NCBI RefSeq assembly: GCF_001870465.1 | Contig: NZ_MDGK01000013.1 | Span: 39,504 to 103,503, forward strand | Direction: 5' to 3' | Length of the DNA stretch: 64,000 bases | Source of the DNA: Pseudomonas extremorientalis | Lineage (GTDB): Bacteria; Pseudomonadota; Gammaproteobacteria; Pseudomonadales; Pseudomonadaceae | Shown here: positions 52,842 through 61,098 of the stretch, piece after piece | How positions within the stretch are numbered: position 1 is the stretch's first letter | Layout of the letters: each line of letters begins with the position of its first letter | The notes under the pieces: generated by a model | What the model was told of the DNA's origin: nothing | What the model saw: only the letters and a program-made list of their open reading frames with translations | The model's database searches: none | Program-made: the position numbers and the translations under genes

Positions 52842-53828
52842 CTAGCTGTCCAGCGTCCGATCCAGCTCCAGCAACATGCCCCGCAGGCTTTGCCGCAAGC
52901 CCGACACCTGTGACGTCATCACCTTCAAGGCTTCGGTCCTCTGGCTGACGGCAAGCGACTGATCATGCAGTTGAGTGGTGCGCTGTTCCAGCTCTCGAAC
53001 CTTCTCATCCAGTTGGTTTTGTTCCTGTTGCAATCGCGCCTGCCACTGCTCAAGTGCAGTCTCCCGCTCGATTGCAGCGAGTTTTTGCTGGGTCAACTCT
53101 TGAGCGACACGGGCAAGGTTGGTCAGCGTGCTATCGACTTCGAACAATGTACTGTGGTCGCCTGAAGACATGGACTTCGTTGGCACCGGCGCATCAGGCT
53201 CACGTGGAATGGCAGGTGCGGCCTGCGCCACGTCCACTGGCGTGCTCAAGGGTGCCTGCCGGGGCTCCTCAACCGGTTGTTCATGCAGCGGAGGGCGGAC
53301 CGACTCGGGTGGGCTCGCGCTCTTGGGAGGAGAGATCATTTGTGACGAAAACCGAATGGACGGCACAATCACTGAAGCACTTTCGATCGCTGGCAACGTC
53401 GGCGCAGACATGCCCAGGGTGATCACTTTCATCACCAGCGCTTTCTTGATGATCACCGAATGATGATCCTCAGGCCTGGCCGGTGGCAACTTGCAACCTT
53501 TCAAATCGACAAAATGATAAGGCACTTGGGTTTCGGTAACACCACCGGATTTAACACCCGAAGCGGCCAATGTCAGTATTTGCTTGAAAACATGCAATGC
53601 CACCTGCAGGTCTTCCTTGGATTCAACGCTTCCCAGAAAATACCGATCAAGTTTCTTACGCAAGGCCGCGATATAGACCCTGGAACTTCCAGGCTCTATC
53701 TCTTCATCCAGGCTATACACAAGGAAGTTTGAGGCCGTCTGACCGACAGCAAACCCACAGAGCAGTGCACCGTTAACCGGAGCATCTTGACCATTGCGTT
53801 CAAGAACAAGGGTACGTAGCAGCATCAT
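52842..53828 (-). CDS. Unknown protein with C-terminal coiled coil, divergent from gld operon
   Basis: 328-residue predicted cytoplasmic protein not recognised as a family. Residues 1-~150 look globular (VYSLDEEIEPGSSRVYIAALRKKLDRYFL, QVPYHFVDLKGCKLPPARPEDHH). Residues ~150-225 are a Pro/Ser-rich linker. Residues ~235-328 are a strong coiled coil with many Gln/Glu/Leu heptads (LTQQKLAAIERETALEQWQ). ATG 53828 or 53825. Divergent from the gldA-like gene across 217 AT-rich bases, so coregulation is possible. It could be a cytosolic partner of the ABC system; this is speculation. Confidence 0.75.
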   Translation of the reverse strand: MMLLRTLVLERNGQDAPVNGALLCGFAVGQTASNFLVYSLDEEIEPGSSRVYIAALRKKLDRYFLGSVESKEDLQVALHVFKQILTLAASGVKSGGVTETQVPYHFVDLKGCKLPPARPEDHHSVIIKKALVMKVITLGMSAPTLPAIESASVIVPSIRFSSQMISPPKSASPPESVRPPLHEQPVEEPRQAPLSTPVDVAQAAPAIPREPDAPVPTKSMSSGDHSTLFEVDSTLTNLARVAQELTQQKLAAIERETALEQWQARLQQEQNQLDEKVRELEQRTTQLHDQSLAVSQRTEALKVMTSQVSGLRQSLRGMLLELDRTLDS

Positions 53829-54045
53829 GCAATCAGGCCTCAATATTCGGACAGAAAGTTTATATAAACAACCAATAAACATTCAAAAATTAGACACTCC
53901 AAAACACGACACATTGTTTCAGTGGTCTGCCCGCCCTGCACGTAGGACTTGTCTTATTAATGCTGACCGACGTTCCCAAAACCGCGAGCAACCCGTACCC
54001 TTTTTTCAACCTCCCTACGTCATACCAAACTTATTCGGTAAAACA
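53829..54045. promoter_or_regulatory. AT-rich divergent promoter region of the coiled-coil/gld block
   Basis: 217 bp with visibly lower GC than its surroundings. It holds the perfect 12-mer palindrome GTTTATATAAAC (53858-53869) and A-rich stretches, fitting two back-to-back promoters and possibly silencing by H-NS-like MvaT proteins. No operator is recognised. Confidence 0.5.
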
Positions 54046-54972
54046 ATGATCGAAATAAGCAATCTGACAAAACACATGGGTAACAATACTATTGTCAGCG
54101 ACTTTTCATTCAGTGCCGGTCAACAGGAATGCCTCGGGTTGTTCGGACAGGATCACACAGCCAAAACAGTCCTGTTCGATGTCATTGCCGGTTCAACACA
54201 GCCGTCCAGCGGTCATATAAATATTCAGGGCTTCGACACACAAACCCACCCGCTCGAAGCAAGGCAACTGGTCGGCTATCAACTGTCCAACGACCTCGGC
54301 CATCCAACGATGTCCGTCAAAGCGTTCCTGGATTTCATTGCTGCCATTCGTGGCTTTCGCGGTACCGAAAAACGTGACCGCCTGGAACAGTCCATCGCAC
54401 GACTGGAGTTGTTTCCGGTGCTCGATGCCCCCCTCGACCTCCTTTCTATCGCCTGGAAACGCAAAGTCGCAATTGCCCAGGCCATCCTGCATGGCCCTGC
54501 CCTGTTACTGCTGGACGAACCCACCGAAGGACTCGCACAGGATCAGAAGCACGCATTCAAGGCGCTTATCCAATCATTGACGCAAGAAATGGCGGTCATC
54601 ATTGCCTCGCGTCACTGCGAAGAGTTGTCCGAACTGTGCACACGCGCCCTGGTCATTGCCAACGGTCGTCTGGTGGCCGATACGCCACTGCCCGATCTAC
54701 AGCGCGACTCGCGTCACTTCCAGGCAGTCACCCTTACCGCCGAGACGCCACTGGACCTGTTGGCACTGGCTGTCCTTCCAGGTGTGGCAGGCATCGAAGA
54801 GCATCGAAACGCGCCCGGCACAGTGACCGTTCTCGCCATGCCCGGACACACCATCTATCCCCATATCAACACGCTGATTGCCAGCCGGCGCTGGAAAATC
54901 AACTCACTGAACCTGGAGCCAGGTCGCCTGAATGATGTGGTCCACCATCTGACCAAAGAGGCGTCCCATTGA
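54046..54972 (+). CDS. GldA-like ABC ATPase with degenerate catalytic motifs
   Basis: 308-residue cytoplasmic ABC-2-type ATPase subunit of the gliding-type (GldA) family. Walker B ALLLLDEPTEGLA and H-loop ASRHCEE are kept. Walker A is LGLFGQDHTAKTVL: the usual GxxGxGKS/T has lost its internal glycines though Lys-Thr remain. The signature is LLSIAWKRKVAIAQAIL in place of LS(G/K)G, and the D-loop Asp is Ala (EGLAQDQ). The frame is intact with no stop or shift. The start ATG 54046 has a poor ribosome site. Stop overlaps the permease start. Confidence 0.85.
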   Translation: MIEISNLTKHMGNNTIVSDFSFSAGQQECLGLFGQDHTAKTVLFDVIAGSTQPSSGHINIQGFDTQTHPLEARQLVGYQLSNDLGHPTMSVKAFLDFIAAIRGFRGTEKRDRLEQSIARLELFPVLDAPLDLLSIAWKRKVAIAQAILHGPALLLLDEPTEGLAQDQKHAFKALIQSLTQEMAVIIASRHCEELSELCTRALVIANGRLVADTPLPDLQRDSRHFQAVTLTAETPLDLLALAVLPGVAGIEEHRNAPGTVTVLAMPGHTIYPHINTLIASRRWKINSLNLEPGRLNDVVHHLTKEASH

Positions 54973-55694
54973 GACTATTGCCCATCATTCTGAGGCGTCA
55001 ACTCACCAGCTATGCGCGCTCCCCCAGCACTTACCTCAACATTGCCATTTTCCTTATACTGTCAGTGACATTAGGGTTGTACGTAAGTCCGTGGCGGGAA
55101 CAAAACGGCAGTGACTTACAGGTATTTTTCCGGTTCCACCCTTCGCTTTATTTATTGCTGATTCCCGCCCTGACCACTCAACTTTGGTCCGATGAAACCA
55201 ACGCAGGTTTTTTCAGCCTGATGAAAACCCTGCCCATCACAACGCTCGAATGGATTGTCGGAAAATTCCTCGCCGCCTGGCTGGTGGCCAGCACCGCCCT
55301 GTTTCTGATGTTCCCCCTGGTGATCATTGCGAACTATCTGGGCAACGCCGACAACGGTGTCATTGCCTCGCAATTTCTGGCGAGTTGGCTGCTGGCAGGC
55401 AGTTACTTATCCGCAGGCTGTTTTATTTGCGCACTGGTCCATCACCGCACTGTTATTTTCGTATTGACACTGGGCTTGTTACTGACAACCAGTGGCCTTT
55501 CCTATGTATTGGACTCACTTGAACACCAAACCCCTATATGGCTGATCGACAGCCTGGCATCCCTCAGCCCTACCTGGCGATTCAGCAGTATCGATGATGG
55601 AAAACTCACACTGCGCGACATACTTTATTTTATTAGCATGATCCTCGCCTTTCTCACCGCAACGACAGTCACACTCAACTACAAACACAGATGA
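54969..55694 (+). CDS. GldF-like ABC-2 permease
   Basis: 241-residue inner-membrane permease with six hydrophobic spans: IAIFLILSVTLGLYVS, SLYLLLIPALTTQLWSDE, FLAAWLVASTALFLMFPLVII, FLASWLLAGSYLSAGCFICA, VIFVLTLGLLLTTSGLSYVL and ISMILAFLTATTVTL. The TTG start (54969) overlaps the ATPase stop TGA, so translation is coupled. The SDETNAGFFSLMKTLPITTLEWIVGKFLA loop is the conserved ABC-2 coupling region for this family. Substrate unknown. Confidence 0.85.
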   Translation: MRLLPIILRRQLTSYARSPSTYLNIAIFLILSVTLGLYVSPWREQNGSDLQVFFRFHPSLYLLLIPALTTQLWSDETNAGFFSLMKTLPITTLEWIVGKFLAAWLVASTALFLMFPLVIIANYLGNADNGVIASQFLASWLLAGSYLSAGCFICALVHHRTVIFVLTLGLLLTTSGLSYVLDSLEHQTPIWLIDSLASLSPTWRFSSIDDGKLTLRDILYFISMILAFLTATTVTLNYKHR

Positions 55695-55709
55695 GAAGGG
55701 AACCTCTTA

Positions 55710-57437
55710 ATGCGGTCCACTCTGCGCACCGGTATGACGCTTTGCGTCACCTTTTTGCTTTTCCTGGCTTTCAACCTGGTGTGGATAGGTAAACTTCCTG
55801 ATATACGCTGGGATCTTTCTCAACAAAAAATCCACACTTTATCGCCCCCCGTATACCCACTGCTCGCAACGCTGGAAAGCCCGGTGGACATGTATTACTT
55901 CAATTCAAATAACGACCCGAAGCGAAGCTACGCCGTGAAACGCTATGGCAAACGTATTGAGGACCTGCTCAAGGAGTACGAAAAGAAGGCTCGGGGCATG
56001 ATCAACCTGCACGTGATTGAACCCGCTCCCTATTCGGAAGACGCCTATAAGGCACGGCTGTCAGGGCTCGACGAGAACACAGGTTTTCTCGGTCTCATCA
56101 GCACGAGCCCCGGTCATGGCGTGCGACGTATCGGTTCTTTCAGCCTCGAGCGCGAGCCCTTGCTCGAATATGAAATAAGCCACCTGCTCTACAAGTTGCA
56201 GCACCCGGAGCGACCGGTTGTTGGGCTGCTGTCGGGGCTGTCGATGGACGAATCCGCAGGTCGGCTCCTGCAGGCCGTACGGCGAGAATTCGAACTGGTC
56301 GCTCTGGAGCCGAATGCCGCTCTAATTCCCGAACACATCAAAACGCTGATGGTTGTACAGCCACGGATGCTGCCGGAACGGACCTTGTATGGGATTGAGC
56401 AATTTGTCTTGAGGGGCGGTAGATTGATGATGTTCATCGACCCGTTGAGCGAACAACGTTCAACCGCATTCCCAGCCAATAGCCGACTGGACGAGGTGCT
56501 TGCCGCCTGGGGTATCCAGATGCCGACGGACAAGCTGGTGGTCGACTCTCTCTACACGCCCTGGGAGACGCCAGATATGCCCAATCGAGTCAGGCTGAAC
56601 TTGCCACGACAGGCAATGAACCTGAACGACATCAGCACCTGGAACCTCAACAGGGTGACAGTATCGAGCAGTGGGGCGCTGGTGCAGTTGAACAAAAGCC
56701 GCACAACCTTCACCCCGATCCTGCAAAGTTCCGAGCAATCCGTGCTGTTGGAGGCCAACCAATCCCCTCGCGCAACAAAGTCCGATTCCTTGATTGAAGA
56801 GGCTTCGAGCCGAGAACGGCGCCATGTCATTGCTGCACGCATCGAAGGGCCGAGCTACTCAGTCTTTTCCGATGGTATCAAGGGCCTGCCGCCCGGGTTG
56901 CAAACAGCCGCGCAGATTCATGTTGTGGTCATCGCTGACACCGACATGCTTACCGATAAGGTCAGCGACGCGGCGCCCGATGGCAACGCGCTGTTTGTTC
57001 TGAATACACTGGATAACCTGTCCGCCCCCGACATGCTCGTCGCGATTCGCCCAAGGGCAACGCAGGACATGCCGACGGTGCTGGAGGGTATGCGCGAGGT
57101 CGCAAGACAGGCCTATCGTTCGAAAGCCAGCGAACTGGAGCGACGCTTGCAACGAACAGAGCAGGAATGGCAACGGCTGAGCCCATGGACAACCACCCTC
57201 GGCACTCAGGCAGTGGAGACCAATACCCAGCTGCAAGCACTCAACAAGGAACGACTGCGCCTACCCATGGAGCTGAATACCCTGCAGCGCGAAGCCTACG
57301 CCCAAGTGCGTCGTCTGGAGTTGGCGATAACGCTGGTGGCGGTCTTCGCCATGCCGCTGACGTTATGCCTGATCGCCTGGGTGGTCTTTCTTGGAGAGCG
57401 CCGACGCCGGTTGCAAGCCGGCGGCATTATTCACTGA
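55710..57437 (+). CDS. GldG-like ABC auxiliary protein
   Basis: 575-residue protein with one N-terminal membrane helix (TLCVTFLLFLAFNLVWIG), a large periplasmic domain of the ABC-transporter auxiliary type (DLSQQKIHTLSPPVYPLLATLESPVDMYYF, ILRGGRLMMFIDPLSE-like VLRGGRLMMFIDPLSEQ), a coiled coil (~475-535: SKASELERRLQRTEQEWQRL) and a C-terminal membrane helix LAITLVAVFAMPLTLCLIAWVVFLGERRRR. It completes a gldA-F-G operon. In Bacteroidetes such transporters are tied to gliding and secretion; role in pseudomonads is undescribed to my knowledge. Confidence 0.85.
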   Translation: MRSTLRTGMTLCVTFLLFLAFNLVWIGKLPDIRWDLSQQKIHTLSPPVYPLLATLESPVDMYYFNSNNDPKRSYAVKRYGKRIEDLLKEYEKKARGMINLHVIEPAPYSEDAYKARLSGLDENTGFLGLISTSPGHGVRRIGSFSLEREPLLEYEISHLLYKLQHPERPVVGLLSGLSMDESAGRLLQAVRREFELVALEPNAALIPEHIKTLMVVQPRMLPERTLYGIEQFVLRGGRLMMFIDPLSEQRSTAFPANSRLDEVLAAWGIQMPTDKLVVDSLYTPWETPDMPNRVRLNLPRQAMNLNDISTWNLNRVTVSSSGALVQLNKSRTTFTPILQSSEQSVLLEANQSPRATKSDSLIEEASSRERRHVIAARIEGPSYSVFSDGIKGLPPGLQTAAQIHVVVIADTDMLTDKVSDAAPDGNALFVLNTLDNLSAPDMLVAIRPRATQDMPTVLEGMREVARQAYRSKASELERRLQRTEQEWQRLSPWTTTLGTQAVETNTQLQALNKERLRLPMELNTLQREAYAQVRRLELAITLVAVFAMPLTLCLIAWVVFLGERRRRLQAGGIIH

Positions 57438-57441
57438 ATGT

Positions 57442-57750
57442 TCAGCGACGGGCTATCAGCCCCTGTCGTGCGATACGGGTCAATTGGCGGATGACTTCGG
57501 TGGCATTGTTGGCACTCGGGGCCTGGATAACCGCTAGGTCAAAGCTGTCACTGGCAAAACGCGCAAGTGAATCGCCATCTTCAACAAACTGGATCAGGAA
57601 CGCCGAAGGTCGGCCAGTGCGACGCGGCCAACCATCCAGGTAACGCAATAGCGTGGGCTGGTGTTTGCCGCCAAGAAGAATTTTCGGGTTGCGTTGAGTG
57701 AGGTCCGCAGTAATCGGGGCCAAGCGTATCAGGGGGCGTAATGCATTCAT
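57442..57750 (-). CDS. Unknown 102-residue protein, convergent with gldG-like gene
   Basis: 102-residue small protein. Its C-terminal half (FVEDGDSLARFASDSFDLAVIQAPSANNATEVIRQLTRIARQGLIARR split here) has a Rossmann-like FDLAVIQAP pattern as in small methyltransferase-like hypothetical proteins, but no SAM loop is complete. ATG 57750 has only a weak ribosome site. Ends four bases from the convergent gldG-like stop. May belong to the core genome rather than the gld block. Confidence 0.65.
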   Translation of the reverse strand: MNALRPLIRLAPITADLTQRNPKILLGGKHQPTLLRYLDGWPRRTGRPSAFLIQFVEDGDSLARFASDSFDLAVIQAPSANNATEVIRQLTRIARQGLIARR

Positions 57751-57955
57751 CGTGTCGTGTCTCTGCCTCAAAAGTCTGCGGGCAGGTGAGAGGCAACACC
57801 GAACCAGCGCTTTAGCGGAATTTCGAAGCATGAAACACGCTTCTGTCGGGACCGATGACGATCACCCATGGCGCCCCGCAATTAGCTGTTTAAATCGGCG
57901 CATGAGCGGCATCCTAGAGAAGCCGGTGGGGCGGTGTCAAGAATCCCGAGCAACG

Positions 57956-57980
57956 AAAAGGCCCGCACAGGGCGGGCCGA
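57956..57980 (-). terminator. Terminator after the DoxX gene (minus strand)
   Basis: GGCCCGC (57960-57966) and GCGGGCC (57972-57978) arms, followed on the minus strand by CTTTTCG. Lies 20 bases beyond the DoxX stop. Confidence 0.8.
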
Positions 57981-58000
57981 TTCAAGGTGTTGCAGCCCAA

Positions 58001-58435
58001 TCAGTGGGCGATGGCGCGGTCTGCGGACAGTTTGCCAGCACCCTCCAGCAGTACCGCCAGTGAGCCGCCGAGCAGGGCCAGGGCGAACTCATAACCGTTG
58101 TTGGCCATGAACAGGCCGTTATGGATGTGCACCGAGAAGATCGCCACCAGCGACAGGAAAGTCAGGCCCAATGCCGCAGGGCGAACCAGCAGACCGATGA
58201 TCAACGCCAGGCCGGCAAAGAACTCGGTACCGCCCGACAGCAGCGCCATCAGCGTTCCCGGCGCCAGGCCGATGCTTTCCATCCACTGGGCGGTGCCCGC
58301 CAGACCGTAGCCGCCAAACCAGCCAAAAAGCTTTTGCGAACCGTGGGCGGCGAAGATGATGCCTACCACAATGCGCAGAATAGTCAGGCCGTAACCGGCG
58401 CGAGTGGAGAGAATGCGGTTGATCAGTGGGCTCAT
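58001..58435 (-). CDS. DoxX-family inner-membrane protein
   Basis: 144-residue membrane protein with four hydrophobic spans and the DoxX signature ILRIVVGIIFAAHGSQKLFGWFGGYGLAGTAQW plus GGTEFFAGLALIIGLLVRPAALGL. Members are redox or thiol-stress associated. ATG 58435 follows AAGGA at nine bases. Single gene with its own terminator. Confidence 0.92.
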   Translation of the reverse strand: MSPLINRILSTRAGYGLTILRIVVGIIFAAHGSQKLFGWFGGYGLAGTAQWMESIGLAPGTLMALLSGGTEFFAGLALIIGLLVRPAALGLTFLSLVAIFSVHIHNGLFMANNGYEFALALLGGSLAVLLEGAGKLSADRAIAH

Positions 58436-58537
58436 GGTGCAGATCCTTTTCAAAGTAGGGTTGGTTGGCCGCTATATTAATCAGTTAAAGCAATGATAAA
58501 AGCCGAAAAAATGCCTGATTAATATCGATAAAATCGA

Positions 58538-59959
58538 TTACTTCCGTGAAGCGATTTTCGGCGCTGGCGGTTCCAGGGACTCCCGCTCCCGATCGAACGC
58601 CAAGAAATACTTGTTGACGCTATTAACATAGCTGACGCCGCCCATCCCTACCTGCTCCATGGCAATGCGTTCAACCTGGAAAAACCACTGGTTGGGGTTG
58701 AGCCCCCGCCGCTTGGCTTCAGTACGCATGCCCTGCACCCGCTCCGGCCCCATGTTGTAAGCCGCCAGCACAAAGGCCATGCGCTCGCGCTCGTTGAGCT
58801 TGGGGCTGGCGAAGAACTTGCGACGGATCATTGCCAGGTACCGCGCGCCGGCCTGCACGTTGCTGTCGAGACTTTCGATGTTGTTGACCCCCACGCGTTG
58901 CGCCGCCGATGGCGTGATCTGCATCAAGCCGGTAGGGCCGCCGCTGTTGCGCGCGCCAGGGTCAAGCGCCGATTCCTTGAAGGCCAGTGCGGCGAGGTTC
59001 AACCAGTCCATGCCCTGCTCGCGGGCGTGTTTCTGCAAGACCGGGCGCAGTTTTTCCAGGCGCTGTCGGTCGACGCGGGCCAATGGGTTGCGCACTTGGT
59101 AAAGGCGACGGTAGATACGCTGGAATGCCACATCCTGATCGGACGGGGTTCGATAGGTCTTGAGGAATCGATCAATGCTGGCCCGCAGCATCGAGGCATC
59201 CTGGCGCACGAACCAGTATTCGTCGCCCGGCTCGCTGATCGCCACCTGCTTATCGAAACGCAACTTGGGCAGGATCTTCGACCAGCGCTCGGCAATCGGC
59301 TTTTCGACAATGGTCAGGTGGAAAATACCGGCCTGGACCATCTCCAGCACATCTTCCACGGCCAGGGTCGGGTCCACCCACTCCACTTTCACCGGCGGCT
59401 GCTTGTGCAGCGCGAGTTTTTGATTGACCTGGTTGATGGCATCCGCCGCGGCGCTACCGGTGGTCAACGCCAGGGTGCGGCCGGACAATTGTTCCAACTT
59501 GGTAAACCGCCGCTCGCCCTTAACCCCCACCAGCCACAACGGCACATCGCTGGCAATCGGGTCGCTGGTGCTGATCTTGTGCGCCGCTTTTACATCGAGC
59601 AGTTCACCGGGCGCCACCAAATCACCTTCGCCACGGGCCAGTGCGCCAAGCAACTGGTCCTTGGCCTTGGGAATGATCTTGAGGTTGATCTCCTGGCCAT
59701 CACGGGCATGGCCATTGAGGTACTGCTCGAAGGCGCGCAGGCGATGGTATTCAACACCGATGGCCTGGCCTTGCACCTCACCGGAGCTGTTACGGCTCTG
59801 GTTGACCAATACGCGCAACGTGCGGCTTGAACGAATCTCCGCCAAATCACGCACCTTGCCGGGCTTGGTCACTTCCAGCGGCCCGTCCAGACGCGCAACC
59901 GCCGCCATGGGCAGCAGCATCGTCAGGCACAACATAAGCAACGCCGAGGGTCGGATCAT
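58538..59959 (-). CDS. mltF2: MltF-like membrane-bound lytic transglycosylase
   Basis: 473-residue exported enzyme: signal peptide (ALLMLCLTMLLPMAAVA), an SBP_bac_3-like regulatory domain (~45-280: GVEYHRLRAFEQYL, GDLVAPGELLDV, FHLTIVEKPIAERW) and an SLT domain with catalytic Glu in LAALAFKESALDPGARN, then GPTGLMQITP and AAYNMGPERVQ. It cleaves the MurNAc-GlcNAc bond of peptidoglycan. GGAG lies five bases before ATG 59959. The symbol follows the recalled second P. aeruginosa MltF (PA2865) in the same neighbourhood. Confidence 0.88.
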   Translation of the reverse strand: MIRPSALLMLCLTMLLPMAAVARLDGPLEVTKPGKVRDLAEIRSSRTLRVLVNQSRNSSGEVQGQAIGVEYHRLRAFEQYLNGHARDGQEINLKIIPKAKDQLLGALARGEGDLVAPGELLDVKAAHKISTSDPIASDVPLWLVGVKGERRFTKLEQLSGRTLALTTGSAAADAINQVNQKLALHKQPPVKVEWVDPTLAVEDVLEMVQAGIFHLTIVEKPIAERWSKILPKLRFDKQVAISEPGDEYWFVRQDASMLRASIDRFLKTYRTPSDQDVAFQRIYRRLYQVRNPLARVDRQRLEKLRPVLQKHAREQGMDWLNLAALAFKESALDPGARNSGGPTGLMQITPSAAQRVGVNNIESLDSNVQAGARYLAMIRRKFFASPKLNERERMAFVLAAYNMGPERVQGMRTEAKRRGLNPNQWFFQVERIAMEQVGMGGVSYVNSVNKYFLAFDRERESLEPPAPKIASRK

Positions 59960-60195
59960 CCGCTCTCCGGAAAGAATACTGGCCAACGCCCTCGCGAAAA
60001 ACGAGGCGGTGGGGGTCAGAAACAGAGCGCTTTATGCGCTGGCAAGGTACGCAACGGCGGCATGATGAAAGGCGGCGGGCCAACCACAATGTCGCTTGCG
60101 ACGTTCAAAGACAGCTATAACTCGTTGTAGTTCTTCGTTTTTCTTATAAATCTACAGCTCTGATATGCTTTCCGGCCGCAGGCGGAGATAGCACC

Positions 60196-61002
60196 ATGCA
60201 ACTCATTGATATCGGCGTCAACCTGACCAACCCCAGTTTCGACGAGAAGCACCAGGCCGTGCTCGAGCGTGCCTATGCTGCCGGCGTGCAACAATTAGTA
60301 CTCACCGGCACCAGCATCGAGGGCAGCGAACAGGCCCTGGCGCTGTGCGAAAAACTCGATGAAAGCAGCCAACGCCTGTTCAGCACGGCGGGTATCCACC
60401 CCCACTCCGCCAGTGACTGGAACGGCGATAGCGCATCACGTTTGCGCGGGTTGCTGAAAGAAAACCGCGTACGCGCAGTCGGAGAATGCGGGCTGGATTT
60501 CAACCGGGATTTTTCACCGCGTCCGCAGCAGGAAAAAGTCCTCGAAGAACACCTGGTGCTGGCCATCGAGCTGAAACTGCCGGTATTCCTCCACGAACGT
60601 GATGCCAACCAGCGCCTGTTGGATATCCTCAAGGACTACCGCGACCACCTCACCGCCGCCGTGGTGCACTGCTTCACGGGCGAACAACAGGCGCTGTTCA
60701 GCTACCTCGACCTCGACTTGCACATCGGCATCACCGGCTGGATCTGTGACGAACGCCGTGGGACACACCTGCACCCCCTGGTCAGGGAAATTCCCCGTGG
60801 CCGCCTGATGCTGGAAAGCGACGCGCCCTACCTGCTACCGCGCACCTTGCGTCCGAAGCCGAAAAACGGTCGCAACGAGCCCGCGTATCTACCCGAAGTG
60901 CTGCGCGAAGTCGCCCTGCACCGCAACGAGAGCGTGGAAGACCTGGCACGCCACAGCACGGCCTGCGCCCGTCGCTTTTTTGGGCTGCCTGCCGTGGATT
61001 GA
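60196..61002 (+). CDS. tatD: TatD-family metal-dependent nuclease
   Basis: 268-residue amidohydrolase-fold 3'-5' exonuclease/deoxyribonuclease. N-terminal [63 protein letters not shown] and [15 protein letters not shown] supply the metal ligands. GGCGGAG precedes ATG 60196. Followed closely by a chemoreceptor with its own promoter. Confidence 0.94.
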   Translation: MQLIDIGVNLTNPSFDEKHQAVLERAYAAGVQQLVLTGTSIEGSEQALALCEKLDESSQRLFSTAGIHPHSASDWNGDSASRLRGLLKENRVRAVGECGLDFNRDFSPRPQQEKVLEEHLVLAIELKLPVFLHERDANQRLLDILKDYRDHLTAAVVHCFTGEQQALFSYLDLDLHIGITGWICDERRGTHLHPLVREIPRGRLMLESDAPYLLPRTLRPKPKNGRNEPAYLPEVLREVALHRNESVEDLARHSTACARRFFGLPAVD

Positions 61003-61011
61003 TGCGGCGCA

Positions 61012-61055
61012 TTGACCCATGTCAAAACCGTTTTCCTGGATAGCGGCACAATAAT
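61012..61055 (+). promoter_or_regulatory. ANR/FNR-type box and -10 of the chemoreceptor gene
   Basis: Perfect palindrome TTGACCCATGTCAA (61012-61025) fits TTGAY-N4-RTCAA. A -10-like AATAAT lies at 61050-61055, so the box centre would be ~-43, close to the class II FNR position of -41.5. The ATG is at 61099. Confidence 0.6.
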
Positions 61056-61098
61056 GGCACCTTGCCAATGCTGTTTCCGCTATCAGAGAAAACCTTCC

